Shown piece after piece: positions 45,551-54,810 of a stretch of DNA of 64,000 nt. How positions within the stretch are numbered: the stretch's first letter is position 1; each line of letters opens with the position of its first letter. Under the pieces are notes generated by a model, which worked only from the letters and a program-made list of their open reading frames with translations, made no database searches and was not told where the DNA came from. The stretch lies in contig MKVN01000027.1 of assembly GCA_001898855.1 (NCBI GenBank), positions 21,301-85,300 on the forward strand, in the 5' to 3' direction. A program made the position numbers and the translations under genes. Source of the DNA: Micrococcales bacterium 73-13. GTDB lineage: Bacteria > Actinomycetota > Actinomycetes > Actinomycetales > Microbacteriaceae.

Positions 45551-46552
45551 ATGCGCTCGCCGATCGCCTGGCTCCGCGGGGTGCGGCACCCTGAGGCCTA
45601 TCACGGCGGCGGCGTGCGACGGGGCTTCTTCGAGGGCTGGTACGTCAAGCTCGTGAGCGCCGATCGCGACCGGCGATGGGCGGTGATCCCGGGCGTCTTC
45701 CGCGCCGCCGACGGGGACGGGGCCGACGAGGCGTTCGTGCAGGTGCTCGACGGCCTGACCGGCCGCAGCTGGTACCACGGCTACCCGATCGACGAGTTCG
45801 ACGCGGACGACCGGCGGTTCGCCGTGCGCGTCGGGCCGAACCGCTTCGACGCGGAGGGCGTGCTGCTCGACCTCCCGCAGCTGCGCGGACGGATCCGGTA
45901 CGCCGACCCGCTCGTGCCGTGGCCCGTCACGCCGCGCGAGCCCGGGATCATGGGCTGGTACGGGCTGGTGCCGTTCATGGAGTGCTTCCACGGCATCGTG
46001 TCCTTCGGGCACGGGCTGTCGGGGACGCTCGAGGTCGAAGGCGTCGCGGCCTCCTTCGACGGCGGCCGCGGCTACATCGAGAAGGACTGGGGCAAGGCGT
46101 TCCCGAGCGGCTACGTCTGGCTCGCGAGCAACCACCTCGACACCGCCGACGGCGAGGATCCCGACGCGTCGCTGGTCGCCTCCGCGGCGATCATCCCGTG
46201 GCTGCGCGGCTCGTTCCGCGGCTGGATCATCGGCTTCCGGCACAGCGGCCGGCTGCACCGGTGGACGACCTACAACCGCTCGCGCGAGCGGCTGCTGCAG
46301 ATCGACGACGCGCACGTGCGCTGGGAGGTCGAGGGCCCCGACGGGATCCTCCGGCTCGAGGCCGAGCGCACCCGGGGCGGGCTGCTGCACGCGCCGCTGC
46401 GCAGCGCCATGCACCGCCGGGTCGAGGAGACGCTCGACGCGCGGATCCGGGTGCGGCACACCGGGCCGGACGGCGCGATCCGGCACGAGAGCGTCGCCGC
46501 GTGCGCCGGCCTCGAGGTGTTCGGCGACGTCGAGCGCCTGCTCGCGCTCTGA
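45551..46552 (+). CDS. Tocopherol-cyclase-like protein
   Basis: A 333-residue protein with the family hallmarks: RRGFFEGWYVKLVSADR near the N-terminus, CFHGIVSFGHGLSGTL, and RGYIEKDWGKAFPSGYVWL in the middle. Plant and cyanobacterial members cyclise the tocopherol precursor; most bacterial homologues have no proven role and no other tocopherol genes are seen here, so a lipocalin-like lipid or polyisoprenoid function is possible. TAGGGT lies 6 nt before the ATG (leaderless). Confidence 0.88.
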   Translation: MRSPIAWLRGVRHPEAYHGGGVRRGFFEGWYVKLVSADRDRRWAVIPGVFRAADGDGADEAFVQVLDGLTGRSWYHGYPIDEFDADDRRFAVRVGPNRFDAEGVLLDLPQLRGRIRYADPLVPWPVTPREPGIMGWYGLVPFMECFHGIVSFGHGLSGTLEVEGVAASFDGGRGYIEKDWGKAFPSGYVWLASNHLDTADGEDPDASLVASAAIIPWLRGSFRGWIIGFRHSGRLHRWTTYNRSRERLLQIDDAHVRWEVEGPDGILRLEAERTRGGLLHAPLRSAMHRRVEETLDARIRVRHTGPDGAIRHESVAACAGLEVFGDVERLLAL

Positions 46553-46582
46553 GCGCCGGCGCTCGGCAGGCCCCGCCGGCGC
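46553..46582. terminator. Bidirectional hairpin between converging genes
   Basis: GCGCCGGCG (46553-46561) and CGCCGGCGC (46574-46582) form a perfect 9-bp stem with a 12-nt loop, filling the whole 33-bp gap between the tocopherol-cyclase-like and alanine dehydrogenase genes. Confidence 0.55.
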
Positions 46583-46585
46583 GGC

Positions 46586-47683
46586 TCAGGCGACGCCGGC
46601 CGGCCTGCCCGGGAACGCGGCGGCGACCGCCGGGTTCGCGATCGCGCCGGCCACGGTGCTCAAGCCCCCGGCGAGCGCGGCGTCGGCGGCGGTCGCCGCT
46701 GCCCAGCCGCGGTCCGCGAGGGCGATCGCGTACGGCAGCGTCGCATTCGTCAGCGCGGGCGTCGAGGTCGCCGCGGCGGCGCCGGGCATGTTCGCGACGC
46801 AGTAGAAGATCGACCGCTCCACGGGGTAGGTCGGCTCGTCGTGCGTCGTCGGGCGCGAGTCCTCGAAGCAGCCGCCCTGGTCGATCGCGATGTCGACGAG
46901 CACGCTGCCCGGCCGCATCCGCGCGACGAGCTCACGGCTCACCAGCTTGGGCGCCTTCGCGCCGGGGATCAGGACCGCGCCGATGACGAGATCCGCCTCC
47001 TGGACGGTCCGCTCGATCTCGTACCGGCTCGAGGCGACGGTGCGCACCGCCCCGCGGTACTGGTCGTCGAGCTCGCGCAGCCGGCGCAGCGACAGGTCGA
47101 GGACCGTGACGTCGGCGCCGAGGCCGACCGCCTGCTGCACCGCGTTCGACCCGGCGGCGCCCGCGCCGAGCACGGCGACCCTCGCCGGTCGCACCCCCGG
47201 GACGCCCCCGAGCAGCAGGCCGCGGCCGCCGTTCGGACCGAGCAGGTGGTAGCCGCCGACGAGCACCGACATCCGGCCGGCGACCTCGCTCATCGGGGCG
47301 AGCAGCGGCAGCGAGCCGTCCGGCAGCTGCACCGTCTCGTACGCGATGCTCGTCGTGCCGGCCGCGAGCAGCGCGTCGACGAGCGGCTCGTTCGCCGCCA
47401 GGTGGAGATAGGTGAAGAGCGTCAGGTCCGCGCGCAGACGGCCGTACTCCGCGGCGATCGGCTCCTTGACCTTGAGGACGAGCTCCGCGTCCCACGCCTC
47501 CTCGACCCCGCCGAGCGCGGCGCCCGCCGCGAGGTAGTCGGCGTCGGCGATCGCGGAGCCGAGGCCCGCGCCCGCCTGCACGGTGACGCGATGGCCGGCG
47601 CGGACGAGCTCTGTCACGCCGGCCGGGGTGATCGCCACCCGGTACTCGTGGTTCTTGACCTCTGCGGGTACGCCGACGTGCAC
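46586..47683 (-). CDS. ald: Alanine dehydrogenase
   Basis: A 365-residue NAD-dependent L-alanine dehydrogenase (alanine to pyruvate plus ammonia, reversible). The N-terminal domain starts [45 protein letters not shown] is the pyruvate-site region spread over about 72-96; the NAD motif is [22 protein letters not shown]; later [18 protein letters not shown]. Typical length. GTG start at 47683 with AGAGGAA upstream. Monocistronic. Confidence 0.97.
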   Translation of the reverse strand: MHVGVPAEVKNHEYRVAITPAGVTELVRAGHRVTVQAGAGLGSAIADADYLAAGAALGGVEEAWDAELVLKVKEPIAAEYGRLRADLTLFTYLHLAANEPLVDALLAAGTTSIAYETVQLPDGSLPLLAPMSEVAGRMSVLVGGYHLLGPNGGRGLLLGGVPGVRPARVAVLGAGAAGSNAVQQAVGLGADVTVLDLSLRRLRELDDQYRGAVRTVASSRYEIERTVQEADLVIGAVLIPGAKAPKLVSRELVARMRPGSVLVDIAIDQGGCFEDSRPTTHDEPTYPVERSIFYCVANMPGAAAATSTPALTNATLPYAIALADRGWAAATAADAALAGGLSTVAGAIANPAVAAAFPGRPAGVA

Positions 47684-47907
47684 GGCGGTTCCTCTCGATT
47701 GCGACGGATGGCGCGCGAAGCGCAGCCATTCTCGTGACTTATCGACGGCGGCGCCAGGCCCGCGGCGCGGCGATCCGCGACGGCCCGACCCGGGCTCATG
47801 CCGGCGCTACTCCATCACGACGACGGCGCCTCCCGGGGCGCTGAGCCCGTCGCGGGCGAGCCGGGGGACCCGTTCAGGACGGAGGCCCGGGACCCGCGAC
47901 CGGATCC

Positions 47908-49062
47908 TCAGGCTCTCCGGTACCTGGCGACCATCGGGCAGTCGAACGGGTCGCGCGCGGCGAGGCCGACGCGGTTCAGATAGCGCACGACGATCGCGTA
48001 GGAGCGGATCAGGCTCGTCTCCGTGTACGGCACGTCGAGCGAGCGGCAGTGCTCCTGGACGATCTGCCGCGCCCTCGCGAGGTGCGGGCGCGGCATGCTC
48101 GGGAAGAGGTGATGCTCGATCTGGTGGTTGAGGCCGCCCATCAGCCAGGTCGCCCACCAGCCGCCGCGGACGTTCCGCGAGGTGCGCACCTGCTTGGAGA
48201 AGAAGTCGAGCTTCGCGTCGTGCGCGATGATCGGCATGCCCTTGTGGTTCGGCGCGAACGAGGCGCCCATGTAGACGCCGAAGACGGCGAGCTGGACGCC
48301 GACGAAGGCGAAGGCCATGCCGAGCGGCAGCACCAGGAACACCGGCACGGCGATCAGGGCGAGCCGGGCGACGATGAGGCCGAGCTCGAGCCAGCGCGAC
48401 TCCACACCGCGACCGGTGACGAGGTGCTTGAGCCCCAGCCAGTGCAGGTTCAGGCCCTCCAGGGTCAGCAGCGGGAAGAACAGCCAGCCCTGGTAGCGCG
48501 TGACGAGTCCGCGGAGCCCGCTCGCCTCGGCGGCGTCCTCCTCGAGGAAGGAGATGGTGTCGAGCTCGATGTCGGGATCCCGGCCGACCTGGTTCGGGTT
48601 CCCGTGGTGCCGGGTGTGCTTGGTGTCCCACCACGCGTAGCTCATGCCGGCGATCCCGCCGAGCACGCGGGCGAGGCGGCGGTTCGCGGGGCCGCTCGCG
48701 AGGATCTGCCGGTGGGCCGCCTCGTGCGCGAGGAACGCGACCTGCGTGAAGACGATCCCGAGCGCGCCGGCGACGAGCAGCTGGTACCAGCTGTCCTGGA
48801 ACAGCACGAAGCCGGTCACGCAGCCCCCGAAGGCGAGCGCCAGCAGCATTCCGACGCCGCCGTAGAACCAGGGCGTGCGCCGCAGCAGGCCCGCCTCCTT
48901 CGCGGCCTGCGAGACCTCGGTGTAGGCGCGGGTCAGCGGGGGGAAGGCCCCCGCCCGGGCGATCGGCCGCCGCAGCGGACCGGGGCGGACGGAGGGGAGC
49001 GATGCGGAGGAGGGGATGCGACACCTGCCTGATGAGCGACCGTCGGGCCGGATGAGAGCCAT
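47908..49062 (-). CDS. Membrane fatty acid (acyl-lipid) desaturase
   Basis: A 384-residue di-iron membrane desaturase. The three histidine boxes are FLAHEAAHRQ, TKHTRHHGNPNQ and NHQIEHHLFP, in the usual order and spacing. Four hydrophobic helices (about 70-110 and 205-260) hold it in the membrane. It introduces a double bond into acyl chains, probably for fluidity in the cold. The start is uncertain: ATG 49062 adds about 35 basic residues before the FPPLTRAYTEVSQAAKEAG core. It is transcribed away from the surface-protein gene's end. Confidence 0.93.
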   Translation of the reverse strand: MALIRPDGRSSGRCRIPSSASLPSVRPGPLRRPIARAGAFPPLTRAYTEVSQAAKEAGLLRRTPWFYGGVGMLLALAFGGCVTGFVLFQDSWYQLLVAGALGIVFTQVAFLAHEAAHRQILASGPANRRLARVLGGIAGMSYAWWDTKHTRHHGNPNQVGRDPDIELDTISFLEEDAAEASGLRGLVTRYQGWLFFPLLTLEGLNLHWLGLKHLVTGRGVESRWLELGLIVARLALIAVPVFLVLPLGMAFAFVGVQLAVFGVYMGASFAPNHKGMPIIAHDAKLDFFSKQVRTSRNVRGGWWATWLMGGLNHQIEHHLFPSMPRPHLARARQIVQEHCRSLDVPYTETSLIRSYAIVVRYLNRVGLAARDPFDCPMVARYRRA

Positions 49063-49170
49063 GGGCGGGTGCCGATCGCTGCTCCCGAGCCTAGGCCCAG
49101 GACCCGGCGTAGCACGTCACCGCTCGGCGGCTTCCCAGGCACGGGCGCCGCCGGGCGTCGTCGCCTCCGG

Positions 49171-50688
49171 TCAGGCGGCTCCCCGCCGGCGCTGCGCCAG
49201 GACGAACCAGATCGCGCCGCCGACGAGCAGCAGCAGGAGCACGACGCCCCCGACCAGCCACCAGATCCAGGACGACTGATCGGCCGGGACGGGCTTCAGC
49301 TGGACCGTCAGGTGGCTCACGCTGGTGCCGTCGAAGTCCGGCACGAAGCCGTCGTCGGGGTCCTGCATGAAGCCGGCCGTCGGGGTCGGCACGACGACCC
49401 GCAGGTCGCCCCGGGCCTTCACGTCCTCGAAGACGAAGAGCCCTGCCTTCGCGTGGACGGTCTGCACGAGCGTGTCCCCCTGCACCAGGTTCACGACGCC
49501 CTCCCACGGCGGGCCGTCGACCCCGTCGCTCGTCTCGACGACGGCGCCGGAGATCGATCCGCTCGCCTTGGGGACCGGGAGCTTGTAGAGGTAGAGGTCG
49601 ACGCCCGCCGTGCGCTCGCCGGCCTTGAGGGTCACCGGGCGCTCGTCGACCGAGAATCCGGCGGCGGCGGCCTGCACGATGGCCTCCCCGGGCGGGAGGC
49701 CGCCGATCGAGTAGACGCCGGCGGCGTCGGAGAGCACGGTGATCGGGTCGCCGGCCTTCGGGACGACCGTCACCGTCGCGTGCGCGACGGGGGTGCGGCT
49801 CTGCGACACGACGACGGTGCCGGTGAGCGAGGCCTTCCCCGCCGGCGGGGTGGGAGTGGGAGTCGGCGTGGGCTTGGGCGACGGGCTCGGGGTCGGGCTC
49901 GGCGAGGGCGAGGGCGACGGGCTGGGCGACGGCGAGGGCGACGGGGTCGGCGAAGGAGTCGGCGTCGGCGTGGGGGTCGGCGTCGGGCCGCCCTTCGGAG
50001 TGAGGCTGAAGTCCACGTTCGAGGCCCCGCCGGCCACCTGCGTCGCCTTGTCCGGCGTCGACGCGAGGTGGAAGTACTGCACGAGGTAGCCGTAGGCGAT
50101 CGCGAACGCGATCCCGCCCTCGCCGTCCTCGATCGTGAACGAGCCGTCCGCCCGCGTGTACGCGACGTCGTCCCCGACCACGACCATCGCGTCGGCGATC
50201 GGAGCACCCGCCAGGTCCTTGACGCTCCCGAGGATGTCGAGCCCGACCGGGGGCGGACCGGGCACGGCCGGGATGAGGCCGAGCTTCAGGCTCGGCTGCG
50301 GCACGGCGAGGAAGTCGGCGGAGGAGAGGTCGTGCGCGTACCTGCTCGGGTCGCTCGTGAAGAAGCGCTGGGTGAAGTCCTCCGCGTACGCCTGGAAGGT
50401 GTACTTGCCCGGCGGCAGCTCGACCTCGAACCTCCCCTGCGCGTCCGTCTGGAGGACCGCGATGACGTAGTACTTGCTGTCGAAGACCGTCACGCTCGCC
50501 TCGGGGACCGGCGTCGCGGAGATCGGATCGGTGATCGACGGCTGCGCCAGGATCTGGCCCGCATAGCGGCCGTCGTGCGGCTCGTCGGCCGCCGCGGCGG
50601 TGGCGGGCGCTGCGCCGAGGAGTGCGACGAGGGCCAGGCAGAGCGCCGTGGCGGACGCGGTCAACGAGCGGCGGGTCGGCATCGACAT
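49171..50688 (-). CDS. Surface protein with carboxypeptidase-regulatory-like repeats and Pro/Thr/Ser linker
   Basis: A 505-residue exported protein. Signal peptide about 1-33 (ending APATAAAA), two Ig-like carboxypeptidase-regulatory modules before a linker ([40 protein letters not shown]), a 50-residue linker of alternating Pro with Thr/Ser, two further modules ([32 protein letters not shown]), and a C-terminal helix ([20 protein letters not shown]) with a short basic tail. It is held in the membrane with a large outside part. TAGGGT lies 7 nt before ATG 50688 (leaderless). Function unknown; adhesion or cell-wall spanning is inferred. Confidence 0.88.
   Translation of the reverse strand: MSMPTRRSLTASATALCLALVALLGAAPATAAAADEPHDGRYAGQILAQPSITDPISATPVPEASVTVFDSKYYVIAVLQTDAQGRFEVELPPGKYTFQAYAEDFTQRFFTSDPSRYAHDLSSADFLAVPQPSLKLGLIPAVPGPPPVGLDILGSVKDLAGAPIADAMVVVGDDVAYTRADGSFTIEDGEGGIAFAIAYGYLVQYFHLASTPDKATQVAGGASNVDFSLTPKGGPTPTPTPTPTPSPTPSPSPSPSPSPSPSPSPTPSPSPKPTPTPTPTPPAGKASLTGTVVVSQSRTPVAHATVTVVPKAGDPITVLSDAAGVYSIGGLPPGEAIVQAAAAGFSVDERPVTLKAGERTAGVDLYLYKLPVPKASGSISGAVVETSDGVDGPPWEGVVNLVQGDTLVQTVHAKAGLFVFEDVKARGDLRVVVPTPTAGFMQDPDDGFVPDFDGTSVSHLTVQLKPVPADQSSWIWWLVGGVVLLLLLVGGAIWFVLAQRRRGAA
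49846..49988 (-). repeat. Low-complexity repeat encoding a Pro-Thr/Pro-Ser linker
   Basis: A run of short degenerate units (GGCGTG, GGCGAG, GGGCTC types on the + strand) encodes about 45 residues in which Pro alternates with Thr or Ser. Unit number is likely to vary between strains by slippage. It lies inside the surface-protein gene and is in frame. Confidence 0.85.
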
Positions 50689-50799
50689 GGCCCCGACCCT
50701 ATCGGGACCCGAGGCTCCGGCGCGCGTCCCGACGGGCTCGGGCCTGCGGCGGCCACGGCCCCGCTGCCGCTAGCCTCGATCCGTGCCCGGGATGCGCGG

Positions 50800-51723
50800 A
50801 TGATCGGCGTGCTCGAGGGCTTCGGGGTCATCGCGGTCGCCGTCGTCGTCGGCTTCGTCATCGGCCGGGCGCGGCTGCTCGGGGAGCGCGCCGACTACGT
50901 GCTCGGCCGGATCACGTTCTTCGTCCTCTCGCCGGCGCTGCTCTTCACGGTGCTCTCCCGCGCCGACCTGCATCGGGTGTTCTCCACCCAGCTGCCGGTG
51001 CTGGTGCTCAGCGCGGTCGCGATGTTCGCCGCGTTCGGCCTGGTCGCGCGCCTGGTCTGGCGGCGGGACGTCCCGGAGACGGTGATCGGGGCGCTCGCCG
51101 CCGGCTACCAGAACGGGAACAACATCGGCCTGCCGCTCGGCCTCTACATCCTCGGCGACGCGGCGGCCACCACGCCCGTCATCCTGCTGCAGATGGTCGT
51201 GTTCGCGCCGATCGCGCTGACGATCCTCGACCTGTCGACGGGCGGCCGAGGCGGGATCGCGCGCACCCTCGTCGCGCCGCTGCGCAACCCGCTGCTCATC
51301 GCCTCGCTGCTCGGCATCGTCTGCGCGGCGACCGGCTGGATGCCGCCGGATCCGGTGATGGCCCCCCTGGACATGATCGGCTCGGCCGCGGTGCCGATCC
51401 TGCTCCTCAACTTCGGGCTCGCGCTCTCCGCGGGCCGGGTGCTGGCGCCGAGCCGGTTCCGGCGGGACATCGTGCTGGCGAGCCTGCTGAAGCTGGTCGC
51501 GATGCCGCTGCTGGCCTGGGCGCTCGCCTCCTTCGTCTTCGGGCTCTCCGGTCACGCGCTGTTCACCGCGGTCGTCATCGCGACGCTGCCGAGCGCGAAC
51601 AACGTCTACAACTTCGCGCAGCGCTACGAGCGCGCCGAGACGCTCGCCAGGGACGCGGTGTTCATCACGACGCTCGGCTCGATCCCGGTGCTGTTCCTGG
51701 TGGCCTGGCTGCTCGGGGGCTGA
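50800..51723 (+). CDS. AEC-family transporter (auxin efflux carrier-like)
   Basis: A 307-residue membrane protein with about ten hydrophobic helices. Family signs: FFVLSPALLFTVLSRAD, GYQNGNNIGLPLGLYILGD (conserved NxGxxGLP), PLDMIGSAAVPILLLNFGLALS, and TLPSANNVYNFAQRYE in the second half. AEC carriers move malate, malonate or other organic acids, or are auxin-efflux-like. ATG at 50800. Divergent from the surface-protein gene; it might serve the neighbouring aromatic region, but the link is only positional. Confidence 0.92.
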   Translation: MIGVLEGFGVIAVAVVVGFVIGRARLLGERADYVLGRITFFVLSPALLFTVLSRADLHRVFSTQLPVLVLSAVAMFAAFGLVARLVWRRDVPETVIGALAAGYQNGNNIGLPLGLYILGDAAATTPVILLQMVVFAPIALTILDLSTGGRGGIARTLVAPLRNPLLIASLLGIVCAATGWMPPDPVMAPLDMIGSAAVPILLLNFGLALSAGRVLAPSRFRRDIVLASLLKLVAMPLLAWALASFVFGLSGHALFTAVVIATLPSANNVYNFAQRYERAETLARDAVFITTLGSIPVLFLVAWLLGG

Positions 51724-51827
51724 CGGCTCCGACCCGACCGGCCTCCGACCTGCCCGCGCCCTCGTGCGCGCCCGGCTCGTCGGATAGGCTCGCGACACCG
51801 ATTCGGGCGGGAGCGGAGGCGCCGAGG

Positions 51828-52796
51828 ATGGACGGGTACCGCAGGTTCTCGACCCTCGGCCTGTCCGGCGCCGAGCGCATCGAGCAGTGGGAGCGGCACA
51901 ACGCCGAGACGCTCGTCGGGCTCGCCGCCCGCTCGATCGACGGCTCGCCGCTGGAGGCGACCGAGGTGAACCTCCAGCTGCCGCACCTGCAGTTCGCGCA
52001 CGTGCGGGCGAACCCGCACATCGTCGAGCGGAACGCCGGGCACATCTCCGCCAGCGAGACCGCCGGCGTCGCGCTGTACTTCACGCTCGCCGGCGACGCG
52101 TTCTTCTACCACCAGAACGGCGTGCACCTGCAGCGGCCGGGCACGCTGCTCATCTGCGACGTCGACCAGCCCTTCCTGCGCGGCTTCGCCCGCGGCCTGC
52201 AGGAGTACGTGCTCGTCGTGCCGCGCGAGGTCTTCGAGGCGACGACCGAGATCCGCACGCCCGCCGAGCCGCTGGTGCTGCACTTCGCGGACGTGCCGGG
52301 CGGGGACGTGCACGCCGCGGCGCTCGCGCGCCTCGTCGAGCGCTCGCTCGCCGACCCCGACGAGGCCGCGCTCGCGGCGACCGAGGAGAGCGCGTTCGAC
52401 CTGCTGCGCACGATGCTCTCCCCCGACGCCGCGCACAGCTCCGCCGCCTACCGCCGCACCGCGCTCGCCTGGATCGAGCGCCACCTGCTCGACCCGACCA
52501 TCTCGGTGGCGCACGTCGCGCGCGCGATCGGGGTGAGCGAGCGCCACCTCGCCAGGGCGTTCGGCGAGACCGGCGCCGGCGTCGCGCGCACCATCCTCGA
52601 GCTGCGGCTCGAGCACGCCAGGCGCCTGCTCGAGGACGGCGGCCCGGCGACGATCGGCGAGGTCGCCCTCGCCAGCGGCTTCGTCTCGCACGCGCACTTC
52701 AGCCGGGTGTTCCGCGAGCGCTACGAGATGACCCCGGCGCAGTGGCGGCGGCTCGCCTCGGAGCCCTCGGCCTTGCCGGGCTCCGCCACCGCCTAG
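51828..52796 (+). CDS. AraC-family regulator with AraC-binding-like (AraC/XylS NahR-type) N-domain
   Basis: A 322-residue regulator. The N-terminal 200 residues form a cupin-like effector domain of the XylS/FeaR-like type (AGVALYFTLAGDAFFYHQNG; TLLICDVDQPFLRGFARGL). The C-terminal 100 hold two HTHs: ISVAHVARAIGVSERHLAR and IGEVALASGFVSHAHFSR, then FRERYEMTPAQWRR. ATG at 51828; GGAGGC is 8-9 nt upstream. It precedes the TfdB-type hydroxylase gene by 90 bp in the same direction and is likely its activator, with an aromatic compound as signal. Confidence 0.92.
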   Translation: MDGYRRFSTLGLSGAERIEQWERHNAETLVGLAARSIDGSPLEATEVNLQLPHLQFAHVRANPHIVERNAGHISASETAGVALYFTLAGDAFFYHQNGVHLQRPGTLLICDVDQPFLRGFARGLQEYVLVVPREVFEATTEIRTPAEPLVLHFADVPGGDVHAAALARLVERSLADPDEAALAATEESAFDLLRTMLSPDAAHSSAAYRRTALAWIERHLLDPTISVAHVARAIGVSERHLARAFGETGAGVARTILELRLEHARRLLEDGGPATIGEVALASGFVSHAHFSRVFRERYEMTPAQWRRLASEPSALPGSATA

Positions 52797-52886
52797 CCCA
52801 TTTGCGCCATGGGGCGCGGCACCGGCGCGCAGCCCGCAGACTCGCATCATGCGCACGACGTCGTGCGCGCGGATGGAGGATGACCG

Positions 52887-54647
52887 ATGGCGGTCTTCGA
52901 CGACGGCATCGCGGCGACCGAGCTGCCCACCCACGGGATCGTGGAGACGGACGTGCTCATCGTGGGCTCCGGGCCGGCCGGGTCCTCGATGGCGCTCGCG
53001 CTCGCGACCTACGGCGTGCCGAACATCATGATCACGAAGTACCGCTGGACGGCGAACACGCCTCGCGCGCACATCACCAACCAGCGCGCGATGGAGATGT
53101 TCCGCGACCTCGGCATCGAGGAGGAGGTGAACGCCGACGCGACGCCGCACCACATGATCGGCGACACCGTGTTCTGCGAGTCGATCGCCGGCGAGGAGTA
53201 CGGCCGCATCCTCACCTGGGGCACCAGCCCCGCGCGGCACGCCGACTACGAGGCGGCGTCGCCGACGCTCAACTGCGACATCCCGCAGACCTACCTCGAG
53301 CCGATCCTGCTGCGGAACGCCACGATGCGCGGCACGCAGACGCGGTTCTCCACCGAGTACCTCGACCACGTCCAGGACGCCGACGGCGTCACCACGACGG
53401 TGCTCGACCGGATCACCGGGCAGCAGTACCGGATCCGCTCGAAGTACCTCATCGCCGGCGACGGCGCCCGCACCAAGGTCGGCGTCGACGCCGGCCTGGA
53501 GTGGGAGGGCCGGATGGACATCGCCGGCTCGATGAACATCACGTTCAAGGCGGACCTCGAGGCGCTCGTCGGGCACCGGCCGTCCGTCCTCTACTGGGTG
53601 GTGAACGAGGGCGGGAACGTCGGCGGCATCGGCGCCGGTCTGGTCCGCATGGTGCGCCCGTGGGACGAGTGGCTCATCGTCTGGGGCTACGACATCACGC
53701 AGCCGCCGCCGAGGCTCGACGACGCCGCGGCGCTGGAGATCATCTACGAGCTGCTCGGCACCCGCGACATCGAGGTCGAGATCCAGGGCTACAGCCTGTG
53801 GGGCGTCAACGAGATGTGGGGCACCAAGCTGTCCAACGGCCGGGTGTTCGGCATCGGGGACGCGATCCACCGGCACCCGCCGTCGAACGGCCTCGGCTCG
53901 AACACCTCGGTGCAGGACTCCTACAACCTCGCCTGGAAGCTCGCCGCAGTGCTCGGCGGCTACGCCGGCCCGGCGCTGCTGGACACCTTCACCGCCGAGC
54001 GCGCACCGGTGGCGAAGCAGATCGTGCAGCGCGCGAACAAGTCCAGCCGCGAGTTCGGCGGCTTCTTCGAGGTGATGAGCGGCATCGACGAGCGCAAGCG
54101 GAACACGCCGGCCGGCGCGGCGAAGCGCCAGGCGCTCGCCGAGGCGATGGAGCTGAAGAACTACGAGTTCAACGCGCACGGCGTCGAGCTCGGGCAGTTC
54201 TACACGTCCTCCGCGGTGATCTCCGACGGCAGCCCGAAGCCCTCGACGCCGGGCCGCGATCCGGAGCTCTACTACACCCCGTCGACGGCGCCAGGCGCGC
54301 CGCTGCCGCACGCCTGGGTCGGCGACGAGCACCGCAAGGTCTCCACGCTCGACCTCGCGCCGAGCACCCGCTTCACGCTGTTCACCGGCATCGCCGGCGA
54401 GGCCTGGGCGCCGGCGGCCGAGGCCGCGGCCGCGAGGCTCGGCGTGCCGCTCGGGGCGGTGGTGATCGGGCCGGGTCGCGAGGTCACCGACCTCTACTTC
54501 GACTGGGAGCGGCTGCGGGGCATCCCCGAGGACGGCGCGATCCTGGTCCGGCCCGACAAGATCGTCGCCTGGCGCGCGACGAGCCTCGCGGAGGACCCCG
54601 AGGCCGCGGTCGCCGACGCGCTCCGGCAGGTGCTGAGCCTGGCCTAG
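52887..54647 (+). CDS. FAD-dependent aromatic hydroxylase, TfdB-type
   Basis: A 586-residue class A flavoprotein monooxygenase like 2,4-dichlorophenol 6-monooxygenase. FAD motif VLIVGSGPAGSSMALALA (about 24-41); NTPRAHITNQRAMEMFRDLG matches the TfdB segment; the DG motif is YLIAGDGARTKV; the second FAD motif is GIGDAIHRHPPSNGLGSN; a C-terminal thioredoxin-like domain follows (about 480-580). It hydroxylates a phenol ring ortho to an existing hydroxyl using NAD(P)H and O2. ATG at 52887 with GGAGGAT upstream. No ring-cleavage dioxygenase lies in the window. Confidence 0.93.
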   Translation: MAVFDDGIAATELPTHGIVETDVLIVGSGPAGSSMALALATYGVPNIMITKYRWTANTPRAHITNQRAMEMFRDLGIEEEVNADATPHHMIGDTVFCESIAGEEYGRILTWGTSPARHADYEAASPTLNCDIPQTYLEPILLRNATMRGTQTRFSTEYLDHVQDADGVTTTVLDRITGQQYRIRSKYLIAGDGARTKVGVDAGLEWEGRMDIAGSMNITFKADLEALVGHRPSVLYWVVNEGGNVGGIGAGLVRMVRPWDEWLIVWGYDITQPPPRLDDAAALEIIYELLGTRDIEVEIQGYSLWGVNEMWGTKLSNGRVFGIGDAIHRHPPSNGLGSNTSVQDSYNLAWKLAAVLGGYAGPALLDTFTAERAPVAKQIVQRANKSSREFGGFFEVMSGIDERKRNTPAGAAKRQALAEAMELKNYEFNAHGVELGQFYTSSAVISDGSPKPSTPGRDPELYYTPSTAPGAPLPHAWVGDEHRKVSTLDLAPSTRFTLFTGIAGEAWAPAAEAAAARLGVPLGAVVIGPGREVTDLYFDWERLRGIPEDGAILVRPDKIVAWRATSLAEDPEAAVADALRQVLSLA

Positions 54648-54704
54648 CGTTCGACGGCGCCGCCGGTTCGCGCCATGCTGGACGTGCGCGAGCACGCGCG
54701 GGGC

Positions 54705-54768
54705 TTGACAGCGAAGCCCTTCACCCCACAATATGAACAATCAACCGAATATGAACTGACTTTCAGTT
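54705..54768 (+). promoter_or_regulatory. Promoter and operators of the Liv-type transporter operon
   Basis: TTGACA (54705-54710) is followed after 18 bp by CAATAT (54729-54734). Directly downstream is GAACAATCAA (54735-54744), shared exactly with the 60.3-kb promoter, and then a perfect inverted repeat AACTGA-CTT-TCAGTT (54754-54768). The region is AT-rich. Binding of the TetR protein encoded at 59575-60273 is inferred from the shared element. Confidence 0.7.
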
Positions 54769-54810
54769 TTTTGCATCACACCAAGAGCCCCTCAGTCGAA
54801 GGAGACCCAG

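Noticed and set aside
47684-47907. Possible small gene in the 224-bp gap between ald and the desaturase gene
   Set aside because: Open frames exist but show no start with a ribosome-binding site, no recognisable domain and no consistent codon pattern. I see only the ald 5' region and the desaturase 3' flank.
49846-49988. Repeat array that might be read as CRISPR
   Set aside because: Units are short, adjacent and in frame with a Pro/Ser/Thr linker; there are no spacers and no cas genes.
51624-54740. 1038-codon minus-strand frame over AraC and TfdB-type genes
   Set aside because: Shadow frame with Arg/Val/Asp/Gly-rich translation; both plus-strand genes are well supported.
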